41,393 nucleotides of DNA, from NCBI GenBank assembly GCA_003152995.1, contig PMBR01000051.1, positions 1 to 41,393 of the forward strand, read 5' to 3'. The position numbers and the translations under genes are program-made. The first letter of the stretch is position 1, and each line of letters opens with the position of its first letter. The notes below the pieces were generated by a model, which worked only from the letters and a program-made list of their open reading frames with translations, searched no databases and was not told the DNA's origin. Below, one piece after another: positions 15,890-25,047 of the stretch. The DNA is from Chloroflexota bacterium. GTDB lineage: Bacteria; Chloroflexota; Limnocylindria; Limnocylindrales; CSP1-4.

Positions 15890-17637
15890 CGGCGGCGTTC
15901 CTCTTCACGGAGCCAGCCATGCATCAGTCCGGCAAGGGCTTCCGGTCGCTCGTCGGCGACCATCTGCAGGCGTTCCTGGATGCGGGCCTGCGGAGTGGCC
16001 CCGGGCATCTCTGCCGGCGCCGCCTCCGGGGCTCCGATAGCCGGCGCGTTCGACCGAGCCTGGGCCGGCAGGTAGTTGCCGGCGGCCGGCACGGAGCCGA
16101 GATCGAGCACGGTTTCATCGGCACGTCGCCCGAGGGAGCGCGAGTTCAGGAAGAACAGGAGCAACATGAACAGCCCGAAGACCGCGCCCAGGATCGTGCC
16201 GCTCATTTCGCCGATCGTCTTCATCATGTCCGGCGAGGCAGAGGCGGAACCCGCGGCGCCTGAAGCGCCGGAAGCGCCGGAAGAGCCGGAAGCGCCGGCG
16301 GCGCCGGCAGCGCCCGTGGGCCGCGCGGCGAAGGTCACGGCATCGACTGCAACCACGTCGCCTCGGGTCGTGTCGGCCCCGATGGCGGCAGCGATGTCTG
16401 TTTTGAGCGTTTCAGTCTTGACGCTGCCCAGGGCGGCCTGATCGATCAGGACGGCGACCGAGAGACGCTTGACCACGCCGGGCTGGGTGATCACGTGCTG
16501 GACGGTTTGGGAGACGCTGTAGTTGACCGTCGTCTCCTGGTGAAGGTATCCGCCGGACGAAGTGGAGCCGGCGTCCGCTGTGGCCGAGGCGGCGGCGTTC
16601 GGCGAGGCGCCCGGTGAGGCCGAGGCGGCGGCGTTCGGCGAGACGGAGGGAGCGGCCGTCGTGGTCGCCCCTGTGTCGGTGCAAACGCCCGGGTAGGAGG
16701 GCAGGCCGGGAACGTTGGAATTGGTGCCCGGGATGCCGCAGGCGCCCGAAGTGGAACCCGCGCCGTACTGCTCGTAGATCTGGTGGATGCTCACGGGCGG
16801 GTCGCTGCCGGCCGGTGCGTAAGTCGTGATGTCCTGTTCGACCTTGCTCGTGTCCACGTCGGCCGAGACGGCAACAGAAGCGTGGCCCGATCCCAGAGCA
16901 GCGTCGATCAGGGCTGCGATCTTGGCGGCCGCTTGCTGTTCGACGAGGTCCTTGGCCTGCGCGGCAGCCGTGTCGGCCGAGTCCGCGGCGCCCGCCAGGA
17001 CGTGGCCCGAGTCGTCGGTCACTACGACGTTGCCGGCCGCGAGGCCGGAGACCGAGCTGGCGACGGTGTTGACGATCGCGCGAACGAGACCGTCGGATGC
17101 CGACTTACCGGCGGACATCGTCAGCACCACCGAGGCGCTGGCAGGAGTGTCGTCGGTGGAAAGGACACCCTTCTGAGCGAGGACGACCGCTACGCGAGCG
17201 CTGCCCACGCCTTGCATGGCCTGGATCGTCTTGGTCAGCTCGCCTTCGAGCGCCCGCTGGTAGGTGACCTGCTGATCGAACTGCGAAGCGCCGAACTGCT
17301 GGTTGTTGAAGAGATCCCAACCCTTGGTGTCGCTGCTGCCGGTGCTTACACCGGCGCCCGCGGCCGCGATCCTGGCATCGCCGAGCGAGTCGACCGGGAC
17401 CATGATCGTGGTCCCCGCGTCGGCCAGCTGATAGGCGATGTTTGCCCCGCGGAGCGCACTTTCGATCGTGCCGGCGTCGGACGCCGCGAGGTTGGTGAAA
17501 GCGGGCGTGTAGTCGGGCTTGCTGGCGAACATCACCAGGACGGCGATCGCCGCAACCGAACCGAGGGCGGCGAAGATGATCCCGATCCGCTGGATGATCG
17601 AGAGTTGCTTGAGGACCGACTGGACCTGCTCGTTCAT
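15886..17637 (-). CDS. fliF: Flagellar M-ring protein FliF
   Basis: 583 aa; FTNLAASDAGTIESALRGANIAYQLADAGTTIMVPVDSLGDARIAAAGAG...; YQRALEGELTKTIQAMQGVGSARVAVVLAQK. Confidence 0.96.
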   Translation of the reverse strand: MNEQVQSVLKQLSIIQRIGIIFAALGSVAAIAVLVMFASKPDYTPAFTNLAASDAGTIESALRGANIAYQLADAGTTIMVPVDSLGDARIAAAGAGVSTGSSDTKGWDLFNNQQFGASQFDQQVTYQRALEGELTKTIQAMQGVGSARVAVVLAQKGVLSTDDTPASASVVLTMSAGKSASDGLVRAIVNTVASSVSGLAAGNVVVTDDSGHVLAGAADSADTAAAQAKDLVEQQAAAKIAALIDAALGSGHASVAVSADVDTSKVEQDITTYAPAGSDPPVSIHQIYEQYGAGSTSGACGIPGTNSNVPGLPSYPGVCTDTGATTTAAPSVSPNAAASASPGASPNAAASATADAGSTSSGGYLHQETTVNYSVSQTVQHVITQPGVVKRLSVAVLIDQAALGSVKTETLKTDIAAAIGADTTRGDVVAVDAVTFAARPTGAAGAAGASGSSGASGASGAAGSASASPDMMKTIGEMSGTILGAVFGLFMLLLFFLNSRSLGRRADETVLDLGSVPAAGNYLPAQARSNAPAIGAPEAAPAEMPGATPQARIQERLQMVADERPEALAGLMHGWLREEERRR

Positions 17638-17650
17638 CGCTCGGCAACCA

Positions 17651-18022
17651 TCACAGCTGCGTCCTCATGATTTCCTGGTAGGCCTCGAGGAGCTTGTCCC
17701 TGACCGACGTTGCCGCCTTGAGGCTGATGGAGGCCTCCTCCATCTGCAGCATCACGGTGTGGAGGTCGGCCGAGCCGCCGGAGGCGAAGTCGGCCAGCGA
17801 CGCGTCGGCCGAGGTCAGTTGCGTGTTCAGGCTGCCGAAGGCGTCGCTCAGGGAGTTCAGGAATGAGTCTCCCAACGATCCCGTTCCACCCGCGGTGCCG
17901 TCGATGGTGTTGCTTGCGCCGATCGAGCTCGTGCCGGCGATCGAGGTCGTGCCCGAGAGCGATCCGACCGAGCCGACGCCGGAGATGGCGGAGATGCCGG
18001 AGATCGGGGCGATGCCGCTCAT
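17651..18022 (-). CDS. fliE: Flagellar hook-basal body complex protein FliE
   Basis: 123 aa; DLHTVMLQMEEASISLKAATSVRDKLLEAYQEIMRTQL; between flgC and fliF. Confidence 0.92.
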   Translation of the reverse strand: MSGIAPISGISAISGVGSVGSLSGTTSIAGTSSIGASNTIDGTAGGTGSLGDSFLNSLSDAFGSLNTQLTSADASLADFASGGSADLHTVMLQMEEASISLKAATSVRDKLLEAYQEIMRTQL

Positions 18023-18029
18023 CGCTCGT

Positions 18030-18446
18030 CTACGCCTTGCCCAGGTCCAGCGCGTCGAGGGCCTGCTGCTTGGCAGCCTGGGCCACTGTGGCGTTGACCT
18101 GGTAGGAGCGCGCCGCGCCCATTAGATCGGTCATCTCAGAGGAGACGTCGACGTTGGGGTAAGTGACGAAGCCCTGAGCGTCCGCGTCCGGGTTGCCCGG
18201 GTCGTAAGTGCGGACGTTCGGCCGCGCAGGGTTGACGATCGCAATCGCCGAGACGCCCTGGGCCGCCGATTCCGGGCCCATTTGCTGCGCCTGGAATACG
18301 ACCGCCTGCTCCTGGTAGGGCTGCTGCGGGTTCGCCTGGCTCCGGGTCGTCTCGGCATTGGCGAGGTTGCTGGCGGCGACATCCATGCGCAGCCGCTGGG
18401 CTGTGAGTCCGGATGCGGCGATGCGGATGGTGTCGAAGACGCTCAT
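18030..18446 (-). CDS. flgC: Flagellar basal-body rod protein FlgC
   Basis: MSVFDTIRIAASGLTAQRLRMDVAASNLANAETTRSQ...YPNVDVSSEMTDLMGAARSYQVNATVAQAAKQQALDALDLGKA; start ATG at 18446. Confidence 0.95.
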   Translation of the reverse strand: MSVFDTIRIAASGLTAQRLRMDVAASNLANAETTRSQANPQQPYQEQAVVFQAQQMGPESAAQGVSAIAIVNPARPNVRTYDPGNPDADAQGFVTYPNVDVSSEMTDLMGAARSYQVNATVAQAAKQQALDALDLGKA

Positions 18447-18762
18447 GAGGCTGCTTCCTCGGCTTCTCGATTGGTCCTCCGCCGAGCATCTGCCCGCGGG
18501 ATCTGATCGGAACCGCCCGCATCTTCGGCTGCCCCGCGGACCGCCGGTATCAGGGTCCGCCCTCGGACCCTTCGACCATTGGTAATCCCGCCGACCGGCC
18601 GGGCGGACCTCCCCGGGTGGACCATCCGATCGGGCCCCACTGCAGGCTCGTCCGCCCTCATGCAACTGCCCGGCCCCCGTCGGGCCCATCCGACGAGGGG
18701 GGGCCGGCGGCGATCGGCCGACCCGAGCCGATGGCCTGCGCCGGCAATACACTGATGTCACG

Positions 18763-20229
18763 ATGGAAGAGCGGTCTGTGGCACGCCACCTGGCAGGAGC
18801 TGAGCTCTGGGCCCGTGTCGGCGACGTCGGTCGATGGGACGGCGTTGTCGCGCACCTGCAGCCTGGCGCAGGCCCCGGCGCGCATGCCGCAGGCTCCAAT
18901 ACCGCCGCGCATGCCGCGGGCGTCACCACCACCGCGCATGCCGCGGGCGCGGCGCCCAAAGCCGGGTCTCCAGAAGTGGCCCTGGTAGCGGGCTGGGAAG
19001 ATGGCGAGCCCTTCTGCGCCACCATCTGCTCGACCGACGTGGGCCTGCAGTTCTGCCGGCGATGCCCCGAAGAGCTGGCCGCGAGGGTCCTGACCACGGG
19101 CCGCGCCGCCAAAGGGGCATGCCGGGCCGGCGGGACATTGCTGGGTTTCCCGGCCCCACGCGGTTCGCGCACGACGGCGGCGATCCTGCGGGTAGGGCCG
19201 CCGAATGTACGCAGCGCGGCGGCCGTGTCGGATCAGACGCGGGTGGCACCGGGTTCTCTCCGTCGGGCGGCAAAGCAAGCCCCGCCCCCCGACGGACGCG
19301 CGGCCCTGGCCGCTGCCCGGGTGCTTCGCGATCCCGGCCGCCTGTTCGAATGGCAGATCCAGCAGCGCACCCGTGGCTCGGACCGGCGACGGACGGCCAC
19401 GGCGGCGCTGGCGCAGATGGTCGCGACCAGCGAGGAGTTCTACGAGCTGTACCGGGAGTCCCAGCGCCAGCGCCGCGAGCTCGAGCGCAGACAGCGCCGG
19501 CTCGACCGCCTCGCCCGCCAAACGCTGCAAGCGAGCGACCTCGAACGTGCCAGGATCGCCCACCAGATCCACGACACGGCGGCCCAGTCGATGGTCAGCG
19601 CGTTTCGATTCCTGGACGCGGCGCGGGCCTATGCGCAGAGCCACCCGGGCGATTCGGTCGACGGGTATCTCGAGTCGGCGTCCGATCGCCTGGTGACGGC
19701 CATCAAGGAAGTTCGGGCGGTTCTGGCCGATCTCATGCCGCCCGGTCTCGAAGAGCTTGGGCTCTCGCACGCCATCCGCAGCCGGATGAATTCCCTGGCG
19801 GCCGAGTCCGGCATCGAGATGTCGCTCGAGGGCGACCTGCCCCGGCTCGACGACTGGGTTGAGCAGGCCCTGTACGGCATGACCGCCGAAGCCCTGACCA
19901 ACGCCGTCCGCCACTCGCACGCAACCGCGGTCCGAATGGAACTGCGGGTCGCGAAAGATCGGGCGGTCCTGACGATCCACGACGACGGCCACGGCTTCGA
20001 CCCGGCGGCCGCGGAGCGTCGCCGTGCAGGCGGCGGCCTCGGCCTGTTGGGCATCACCAGGCAGTCGCGCTGGCTCGGCGGCGCGGCATCAATTCGAAGT
20101 CTCATCGGCTCAGGTACGCTTGTCCGGATCTCGATCCCAATCGCTCGACACACCGGGTCTCGGGCGGGCTACGCTGCAGCAGCCAGCGACGCTGCCCAAA
20201 CAGGACGGAACGGAGAAGGTAAGTCGTGA
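18763..20229 (+). CDS. Cytosolic sensor histidine kinase (HisKA_3/HATPase) with PocR-like Cys-containing N-terminal domain
   Basis: ERARIAHQIHDTAAQSMVSAF H-box, EALTNAVRHSHAT and HDDGHGFDP ATPase motifs; N-terminal FCATICSTDVGLQFCRRCPEELAARVLTTGRAAKGACRAGGTLLGFPAP. Confidence 0.85.
   Translation: MEERSVARHLAGAELWARVGDVGRWDGVVAHLQPGAGPGAHAAGSNTAAHAAGVTTTAHAAGAAPKAGSPEVALVAGWEDGEPFCATICSTDVGLQFCRRCPEELAARVLTTGRAAKGACRAGGTLLGFPAPRGSRTTAAILRVGPPNVRSAAAVSDQTRVAPGSLRRAAKQAPPPDGRAALAAARVLRDPGRLFEWQIQQRTRGSDRRRTATAALAQMVATSEEFYELYRESQRQRRELERRQRRLDRLARQTLQASDLERARIAHQIHDTAAQSMVSAFRFLDAARAYAQSHPGDSVDGYLESASDRLVTAIKEVRAVLADLMPPGLEELGLSHAIRSRMNSLAAESGIEMSLEGDLPRLDDWVEQALYGMTAEALTNAVRHSHATAVRMELRVAKDRAVLTIHDDGHGFDPAAAERRRAGGGLGLLGITRQSRWLGGAASIRSLIGSGTLVRISIPIARHTGSRAGYAAAASDAAQTGRNGEGKS
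18880..18957 (+). repeat. 27-bp direct repeat (3 copies, last one diverging at its end) in the histidine kinase N-terminus
   Basis: gcgcatgccgc[a/g]gg... begins at 18880, 18907 and 18934; encodes AHAAGSNTA/AHAAGVTTT/AHAAGAAP. Confidence 0.8.
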
Positions 20230-20897
20230 ACGAGCGCGCCCGCGTACTGCTCATCGACGACCACGAGATGGCCCGCCGCGGCCTCCGTGCAATGCTCTCC
20301 GCGGCCGACTGGATCGATGTCGTAGGCGAGGGCGATTCGTGTGAGACCGGCCTGAAGCTCGCCGAAGAGCTCGACCCCAACATGGTCCTGCTGGACATCC
20401 GCATGCCGGGCCTCGACGGTCTGGCCTGCCTCGAGCGACTCAAGGCCCGCCATCCGCGTATCGCCGTGGTGATCGTGACCCTGTACGACGATCGCCGTTA
20501 CGTCCTGGAGGCGATCCGGCGCGGAGCCGCCGGATACCTGCTGAAGGACGCGACGACGGCCGAGGTGATCCAGACCCTCCACAACGTCGCGAACGGCCAG
20601 CTCGCGGTCGAGCCTCAGCTCCTCCGAGAAGCTCTCGCCACGCGAGAGGATCCGCCCTCCGCCGGCGACACCGCCCGCCAGAGAGCGGAGCAATACGCCC
20701 TCACCCCTCGCGAGCACGACGTCCTGCTGCTCGTCGCCGAAGGGCTGACCAACAAGGAGATCGGCGGCAAGCTTTCGATCACCGAGGACACGGTGAAGAA
20801 GCACGTCCAGAACATCATCTGGAAGCTGCGAGCGGCGGATCGAACCCAGGCCGCCATCATGGCCCTCAAATTGGGCCTACTGGAAAACCCTACCTGA
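20226..20897 (+). CDS. NarL/FixJ-family response regulator (REC + LuxR HTH)
   Basis: VLLIDDHEMARRGLRAML...; LTPREHDVLLLVAEGLTNKEIGGKLSITEDTVKKHVQNIIWKL; 4-bp overlap with the kinase. Confidence 0.95.
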   Translation: MNERARVLLIDDHEMARRGLRAMLSAADWIDVVGEGDSCETGLKLAEELDPNMVLLDIRMPGLDGLACLERLKARHPRIAVVIVTLYDDRRYVLEAIRRGAAGYLLKDATTAEVIQTLHNVANGQLAVEPQLLREALATREDPPSAGDTARQRAEQYALTPREHDVLLLVAEGLTNKEIGGKLSITEDTVKKHVQNIIWKLRAADRTQAAIMALKLGLLENPT

Positions 20898-20975
20898 GCG
20901 ACACGACCCACATCGGCGTGTTGGCACGAGTCAACGGATTCGAGCCTCTGAGTGCTAGGGAACGCCCCTAAACGT

Positions 20976-21002
20976 TCAAGTCCGGGGCCCTCCCCCCGAT
21001 TC
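20976..21002 (+). promoter_or_regulatory. Candidate sigma28-like promoter (TCAAGTCC-N11-CCCGATTC) for the flaG-like gene
   Basis: Shares cgttcaagtccg with the candidate upstream of cheC; ATG 13 nt after the -10. Confidence 0.5.
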
Positions 21003-21015
21003 CTAGGTTACTCAG

Positions 21016-21318
21016 ATGGCTACCAACGATCTTCTCCCAACGGCACTCGTCACCACCGGCAGCGCGCCGGCGGCAGTACCTCAGCTGGCCTCGGCGCAGG
21101 CGGCCCCGCAGCGTGACCGCTTCGCCAAGCGGGCCGGTCCCGACGTGTCGTACAAGGGTCCGGACGGGATGACCGAGGCGTACGCCGTCTTCCAGATCGA
21201 TCCTCAGAGCAAGCAGCTCCTGGTGACGGTCGTGGACGGCGAGGGTCAGATCGTGCGCGTGATCCCACCGCGCACGGTCTCCCAGATGATGGCGTCGATG
21301 GGCCGCTACCGGCCGTAG
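21016..21318 (+). CDS. flaG: FlaG-like protein
   Basis: 100 aa; VFQIDPQSKQLLVTVVDGEGQIVRVIPPRTVSQMMASMG resembles the FlaG core (…V.D..TGEVIR.IPP…). Confidence 0.65.
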   Translation: MATNDLLPTALVTTGSAPAAVPQLASAQAAPQRDRFAKRAGPDVSYKGPDGMTEAYAVFQIDPQSKQLLVTVVDGEGQIVRVIPPRTVSQMMASMGRYRP

Positions 21319-21476
21319 GTCGGCACGACCCAGCCTACCTCGGAGTTCGCGCACTTTCTCCGGTGCGTCGCGACGAGTCCCGGCCAACCGGAACAGATCC
21401 GGCGCAAACGACGCCGATCCCCGCGAACGCCCGGGTGGGCCTTCCTCCCGCGACGCCTCGCGGCCGGGCTGGGCGT

Positions 21477-21504
21477 TCAAGTCCGACCACTCCGCGGCCG
21501 ATCC
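21477..21504 (+). promoter_or_regulatory. Candidate sigma28-like promoter (TCAAGTCC-N12-GCCGATCC) for the che operon
   Basis: Same motif family; located in the 283-bp intergenic region upstream of cheC. Confidence 0.5.
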
Positions 21505-21601
21505 CCCGACGGGACCCGGAGGGGTCCCACCAGCCGCGGTAAGCGGCGCTCAGGATGCCAGCGGTGGATCCCGCAATCGAGCCCCAAGGAATCGGCACCC
21601 C

Positions 21602-22246
21602 ATGACGCTCACCCTGTCCGAGGCCGGGCAAAACGTCGTTGCAGGCACGTTCGGACGCGCAATGCGGCGCGCCGGCGAGGCCCTCGGCTCCATGTGCGGC
21701 CAGGTCATCGAGGTCCAGACGCCGCAGCTCCAGCGTTGCTCGGCATCGGACGTGCTGGTCATGGCCGGCGGCCCCGAGTCGATCGTCCTGGCCGTCTACG
21801 TCGGCATCACCGGCTCGCTCCAGGGCCACGCACTGCTGCTGTTCGCGCCTCCAGACGCCCATCGCCTGGCTCAAATCCTGCTCGCCGGCCTGCTCGGCCC
21901 TGGTGAGTTGCCGATGGAGTCGACGACCGATCCGCTGAGCTATGACGAGTTGGAGTTGTCGGCTCTGCAAGAGGCCGGCAACGTGACCATCTCCGCCTTC
22001 CTCAACGAGCTCGGGATGCATCTGCACGAGCCCGTTCAGCCGACACCGCCCCAGGTCGTCGTCGAGATGGCGGGCGCGGTCCTCGACGCAGTGCTGCTCG
22101 ACCTCGTGAGCGATGCCGACCAGGTCCTTGCCGCCAAGACGACATTCAACGAAGGCGGTCTGGCTATCGACGGAACCCTGTTCGTCCTGCCGCGCGCCGA
22201 CAGCCTCCGGGTCCTCCTGGACGCTCTCGGAGCGATCGGAATATGA
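21602..22246 (+). CDS. cheC: Chemotaxis protein CheC
   Basis: 214 aa; LSALQEAGNVTISAFLNELG and second helix-like repeat VEMAGAVLDAVLLDL; adjacent to cheD. Confidence 0.88.
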   Translation: MTLTLSEAGQNVVAGTFGRAMRRAGEALGSMCGQVIEVQTPQLQRCSASDVLVMAGGPESIVLAVYVGITGSLQGHALLLFAPPDAHRLAQILLAGLLGPGELPMESTTDPLSYDELELSALQEAGNVTISAFLNELGMHLHEPVQPTPPQVVVEMAGAVLDAVLLDLVSDADQVLAAKTTFNEGGLAIDGTLFVLPRADSLRVLLDALGAIGI

Positions 22247-22728
22247 CTCTGACCGAAAGTCCGAGCCTCCTTGTGGCCGGCATAGGCGAAATGGTCCTGA
22301 GCTCAAGCGCGGACGCCCATCTGGTCGCTTACGGACTTGGCTCGTGCATCGCCCTCGCTGCCTGGGACCCGCGGACGAAAGTCGGCGGTCTTGCCCACTT
22401 CATGCTCCCCAACGGCCCGGCCAACAACGCCAGCCCGGTCAAGTTCATCGACACCGGCCTCGACACGTTCCTTCGTGCGCTCGAAGCAAGAGGCGCGGTC
22501 GTCAGCCGGAGCACTCTCAAGGCGGCGGGTGCGGCGGCGATGCTGACCGTAGGGGGAGGCCTCGCCATCGGCAAGAGAAACGCCGAATCGATGGAGGCCG
22601 CCCTCAAAGAGCGGGGCCTGAACCTGGCCGCCGCCGCACTTGGAGGGAACGCCGGCCGGACGGTTCAACTTGAGGTCGCCGACGGCCGATTCCTCATCAA
22701 GAGCCTGTCCTCGGTCATCCAGCTGTAG
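22243..22728 (+). CDS. cheD: Chemoreceptor glutamine deamidase CheD
   Basis: VAGIGEMVLSSSADAHLVAYGLGSCIALAAWDPRTKVGGLAHFMLP contains the CheD GLGSC and H motifs. Confidence 0.95.
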   Translation: MTLTESPSLLVAGIGEMVLSSSADAHLVAYGLGSCIALAAWDPRTKVGGLAHFMLPNGPANNASPVKFIDTGLDTFLRALEARGAVVSRSTLKAAGAAAMLTVGGGLAIGKRNAESMEAALKERGLNLAAAALGGNAGRTVQLEVADGRFLIKSLSSVIQL

Positions 22729-22750
22729 CACGAGTAGTAGGAGCACCTCG

Positions 22751-23110
22751 ATGGCAAAGATCCTCGTCGTCGACGACGCGGCGTTCATGCGTCTTCGGGC
22801 GGCGAAGCTGCTCGTCGAGGCCGGACATCAGGTTCTCGAGGCCGAGAACGGGCGGGTCGCCGTCGAGACCTACCTGCGCGAGCGGCCCGACTGCGTCCTG
22901 ATGGATATCACGATGCCCGAGATGGATGGCCTCGAAGCCCTGGCCGAGATACGTGCGAAGGATCCTCACGCTCGGATTGCGATGCTCACGGCAATGGGCC
23001 AGCAGGCAATTGTGATGGACGCGATCAAACGGGGCGCCCGCGACTTCGTGGTGAAGCCGTTTGCACCGGACCGCGTCATCGCCGCCGTCAACAAGCTGCT
23101 GGCCGCCTAG
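22751..23110 (+). CDS. cheY: Chemotaxis response regulator CheY
   Basis: MAKILVVDDAAFMRLRAAKLLVEAGHQVLEAENG...MDITMPEMDGLEAL...KPFAPDRVIAAVNKLLAA; start ATG at 22751. Confidence 0.93.
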   Translation: MAKILVVDDAAFMRLRAAKLLVEAGHQVLEAENGRVAVETYLRERPDCVLMDITMPEMDGLEALAEIRAKDPHARIAMLTAMGQQAIVMDAIKRGARDFVVKPFAPDRVIAAVNKLLAA

Positions 23111-23192
23111 GAGCTGCGTCTCTCCCGAGGCCCGCGCAACTCCGCGCGGCGTCCGATCGGGTCTGCCGCCCAGTGGGAAGCGGGAACTCGCC

Positions 23193-24437
23193 ATGGGCCA
23201 GATTCGCACCCTGATCATCGACGACTCGGCATTCATGCGTCATGCGCTCGGTCGGATGCTGGCCGACTCGCCGGACATCGAGGTCGTCGGCGCGGGATCG
23301 AACGGCGAGGAGGGGCTACGTCTCGCCGCCGAGCTGCGGCCCGACGTCATCACACTCGACGTGGAGATGCCCGTTCTCGACGGCCTGGGGATGCTCAAAC
23401 GCCTCATGCTCGAGACGCCGACGCGGGTCGTGATGCTCTCGAGCCGGACCTCCGAGAACGCCCAGATCACGCTCGACGCTCTGGAATTCGGTGCGATCGA
23501 TTTCGTGTCCAAGCCATCGGGTTCCCTTTCGATCGACATCAGCCGTGTCGGGGACGACCTGGTCGCCAAGATCCGTGCCGCGGCGGGAATGTCCGAGGCC
23601 GCCTTCCTGCGCCACCGTCAGGTCGCGGCCATGAACCTCACACTCATCAACAACCAGGCCCGCCAGAAAGCGGCGCTGGCGCAGGCGGCCGAGATCGCCG
23701 GCCGGACCTTGCCCGACCCGAAGCTTCGGGACCTGCCGGCGCGCCCAGACCGGGTCGCCGACACCTCCAGGCGGGTGTGGACCGGCCCGCAGGTGGCGGC
23801 CCGCAAGCTCGTCGTCATCGCCTCTTCGACGGGCGGGCCGAGCGCTCTGCACGCCGTGATAAAGGCCCTACCTGCCAGGCTGGGAGCGGCCGTCGCGATC
23901 GTCCAGCACATGCCTCCAGGCTTCACGACATCGCTCGCAACCCGTCTCGACTCGGCCGGTCAGCTGCGGTGCACGGAGGCCGCCGCGGACGACCTCCTGG
24001 TGGAGGACGAAATCCTTGTCGCGCCCGGCGACTTCCACATGATCTGCTCCACGAGCGGCAGAATTCAGCTCGTCCGCCTGCCGGCGGTCAACGGCGTGCG
24101 CCCCGCGGCGGACGTGACGTTGCAGGCGGTGGCGCCGATCTGGCGCGAACGACTGCTATGCGTCGTCCTGACGGGAATGGGCTGCGACGCTCTCTGCGGA
24201 GCTCGTGCGGTGAGGCAGCACGGCGGCGACGTCATCGCCCAGGACGCGGCGACGTCGACCATCTACGGCATGCCCGCGGCCGTGGCCGAGGCCGGCCTCA
24301 CGGATCGGGTTCTGCCCCTGCACCAGATCGGCGATGCCATCGCGACCTGGTGCGGCGCCGATCGATCGGCCGAGAGCGCCACCGACCTCCCCTCTCTCCC
24401 GAATGCCCAGCGTGGTCGACCCGCCCTCGCATCGTGA
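23193..24437 (+). CDS. cheB: Protein-glutamate methylesterase CheB
   Basis: REC domain MGQIRTLIIDDSAFMRHALGRML plus esterase motifs IASSTGGPSALHAVIKALPA, VQHMPPGFTTSLATRL and TGMGCDAL; start ATG at 23193. Confidence 0.96.
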   Translation: MGQIRTLIIDDSAFMRHALGRMLADSPDIEVVGAGSNGEEGLRLAAELRPDVITLDVEMPVLDGLGMLKRLMLETPTRVVMLSSRTSENAQITLDALEFGAIDFVSKPSGSLSIDISRVGDDLVAKIRAAAGMSEAAFLRHRQVAAMNLTLINNQARQKAALAQAAEIAGRTLPDPKLRDLPARPDRVADTSRRVWTGPQVAARKLVVIASSTGGPSALHAVIKALPARLGAAVAIVQHMPPGFTTSLATRLDSAGQLRCTEAAADDLLVEDEILVAPGDFHMICSTSGRIQLVRLPAVNGVRPAADVTLQAVAPIWRERLLCVVLTGMGCDALCGARAVRQHGGDVIAQDAATSTIYGMPAAVAEAGLTDRVLPLHQIGDAIATWCGADRSAESATDLPSLPNAQRGRPALAS

Positions 24438-24555
24438 TGCGGGTCCCGGCGCATACGTGGACGCCCGACTCACCCTCGCCCTGTCATGCACCGATACCTA
24501 ATCGAGAGCCCCCAGCCGGATCGCGTCCGGCGAATCAACAAAGGAGAGAAGCGCC

Positions 24556-25044
24556 GTGGCCGACAAGCCAACGTCCGGCGGCAGCGGTCGGTCCGCAGAG
24601 CTGCAGATCGTTGTCTGCGAGCTTGCGGACGAGCACTACGGTCTGGACATCGCGAGAGTCTACGAAATCATCCGCAATCAGCCGATCACGCCGGTGCCAC
24701 GGGCACCCGGCTTCGTGAAGGGCGTGATCAACCTGCGCGGCAGGATCATCCCCGTCGTCGACCTTCGAGGCCGGTTCGGGATGCCCGCGGCAGATCCGAC
24801 CAAGGAGACCCGCATCGTGGTTGCCGAAAGCGGGTCCACGCGTGTGGGCCTGATCGTCGACGGCGTCTCCGAGGTACTGCTCCTGCCCCTCGACGCAATA
24901 GAGCCCACGCCCGAAGTCGCGGCGGGAGACGACGCTGAGTATCTGCGCGGCATCGCCAAACTCGGCGACCGTCTCGTTCTCCTGCTGGAGCTCGACGGCC
25001 TTTTCGGCCTGGATGAACAGCATGTCCTCGCCGGAGCGGCCTGA
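24556..25044 (+). CDS. cheW: Chemotaxis coupling protein CheW
   Basis: QIVVCELADEHYGLDIARVYEIIRNQPITPVPRAPGFVKGVINLRGRIIPVVDLRGRFG. Confidence 0.96.
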   Translation: MADKPTSGGSGRSAELQIVVCELADEHYGLDIARVYEIIRNQPITPVPRAPGFVKGVINLRGRIIPVVDLRGRFGMPAADPTKETRIVVAESGSTRVGLIVDGVSEVLLLPLDAIEPTPEVAAGDDAEYLRGIAKLGDRLVLLLELDGLFGLDEQHVLAGAA

Positions 25045-25047
25045 GCA

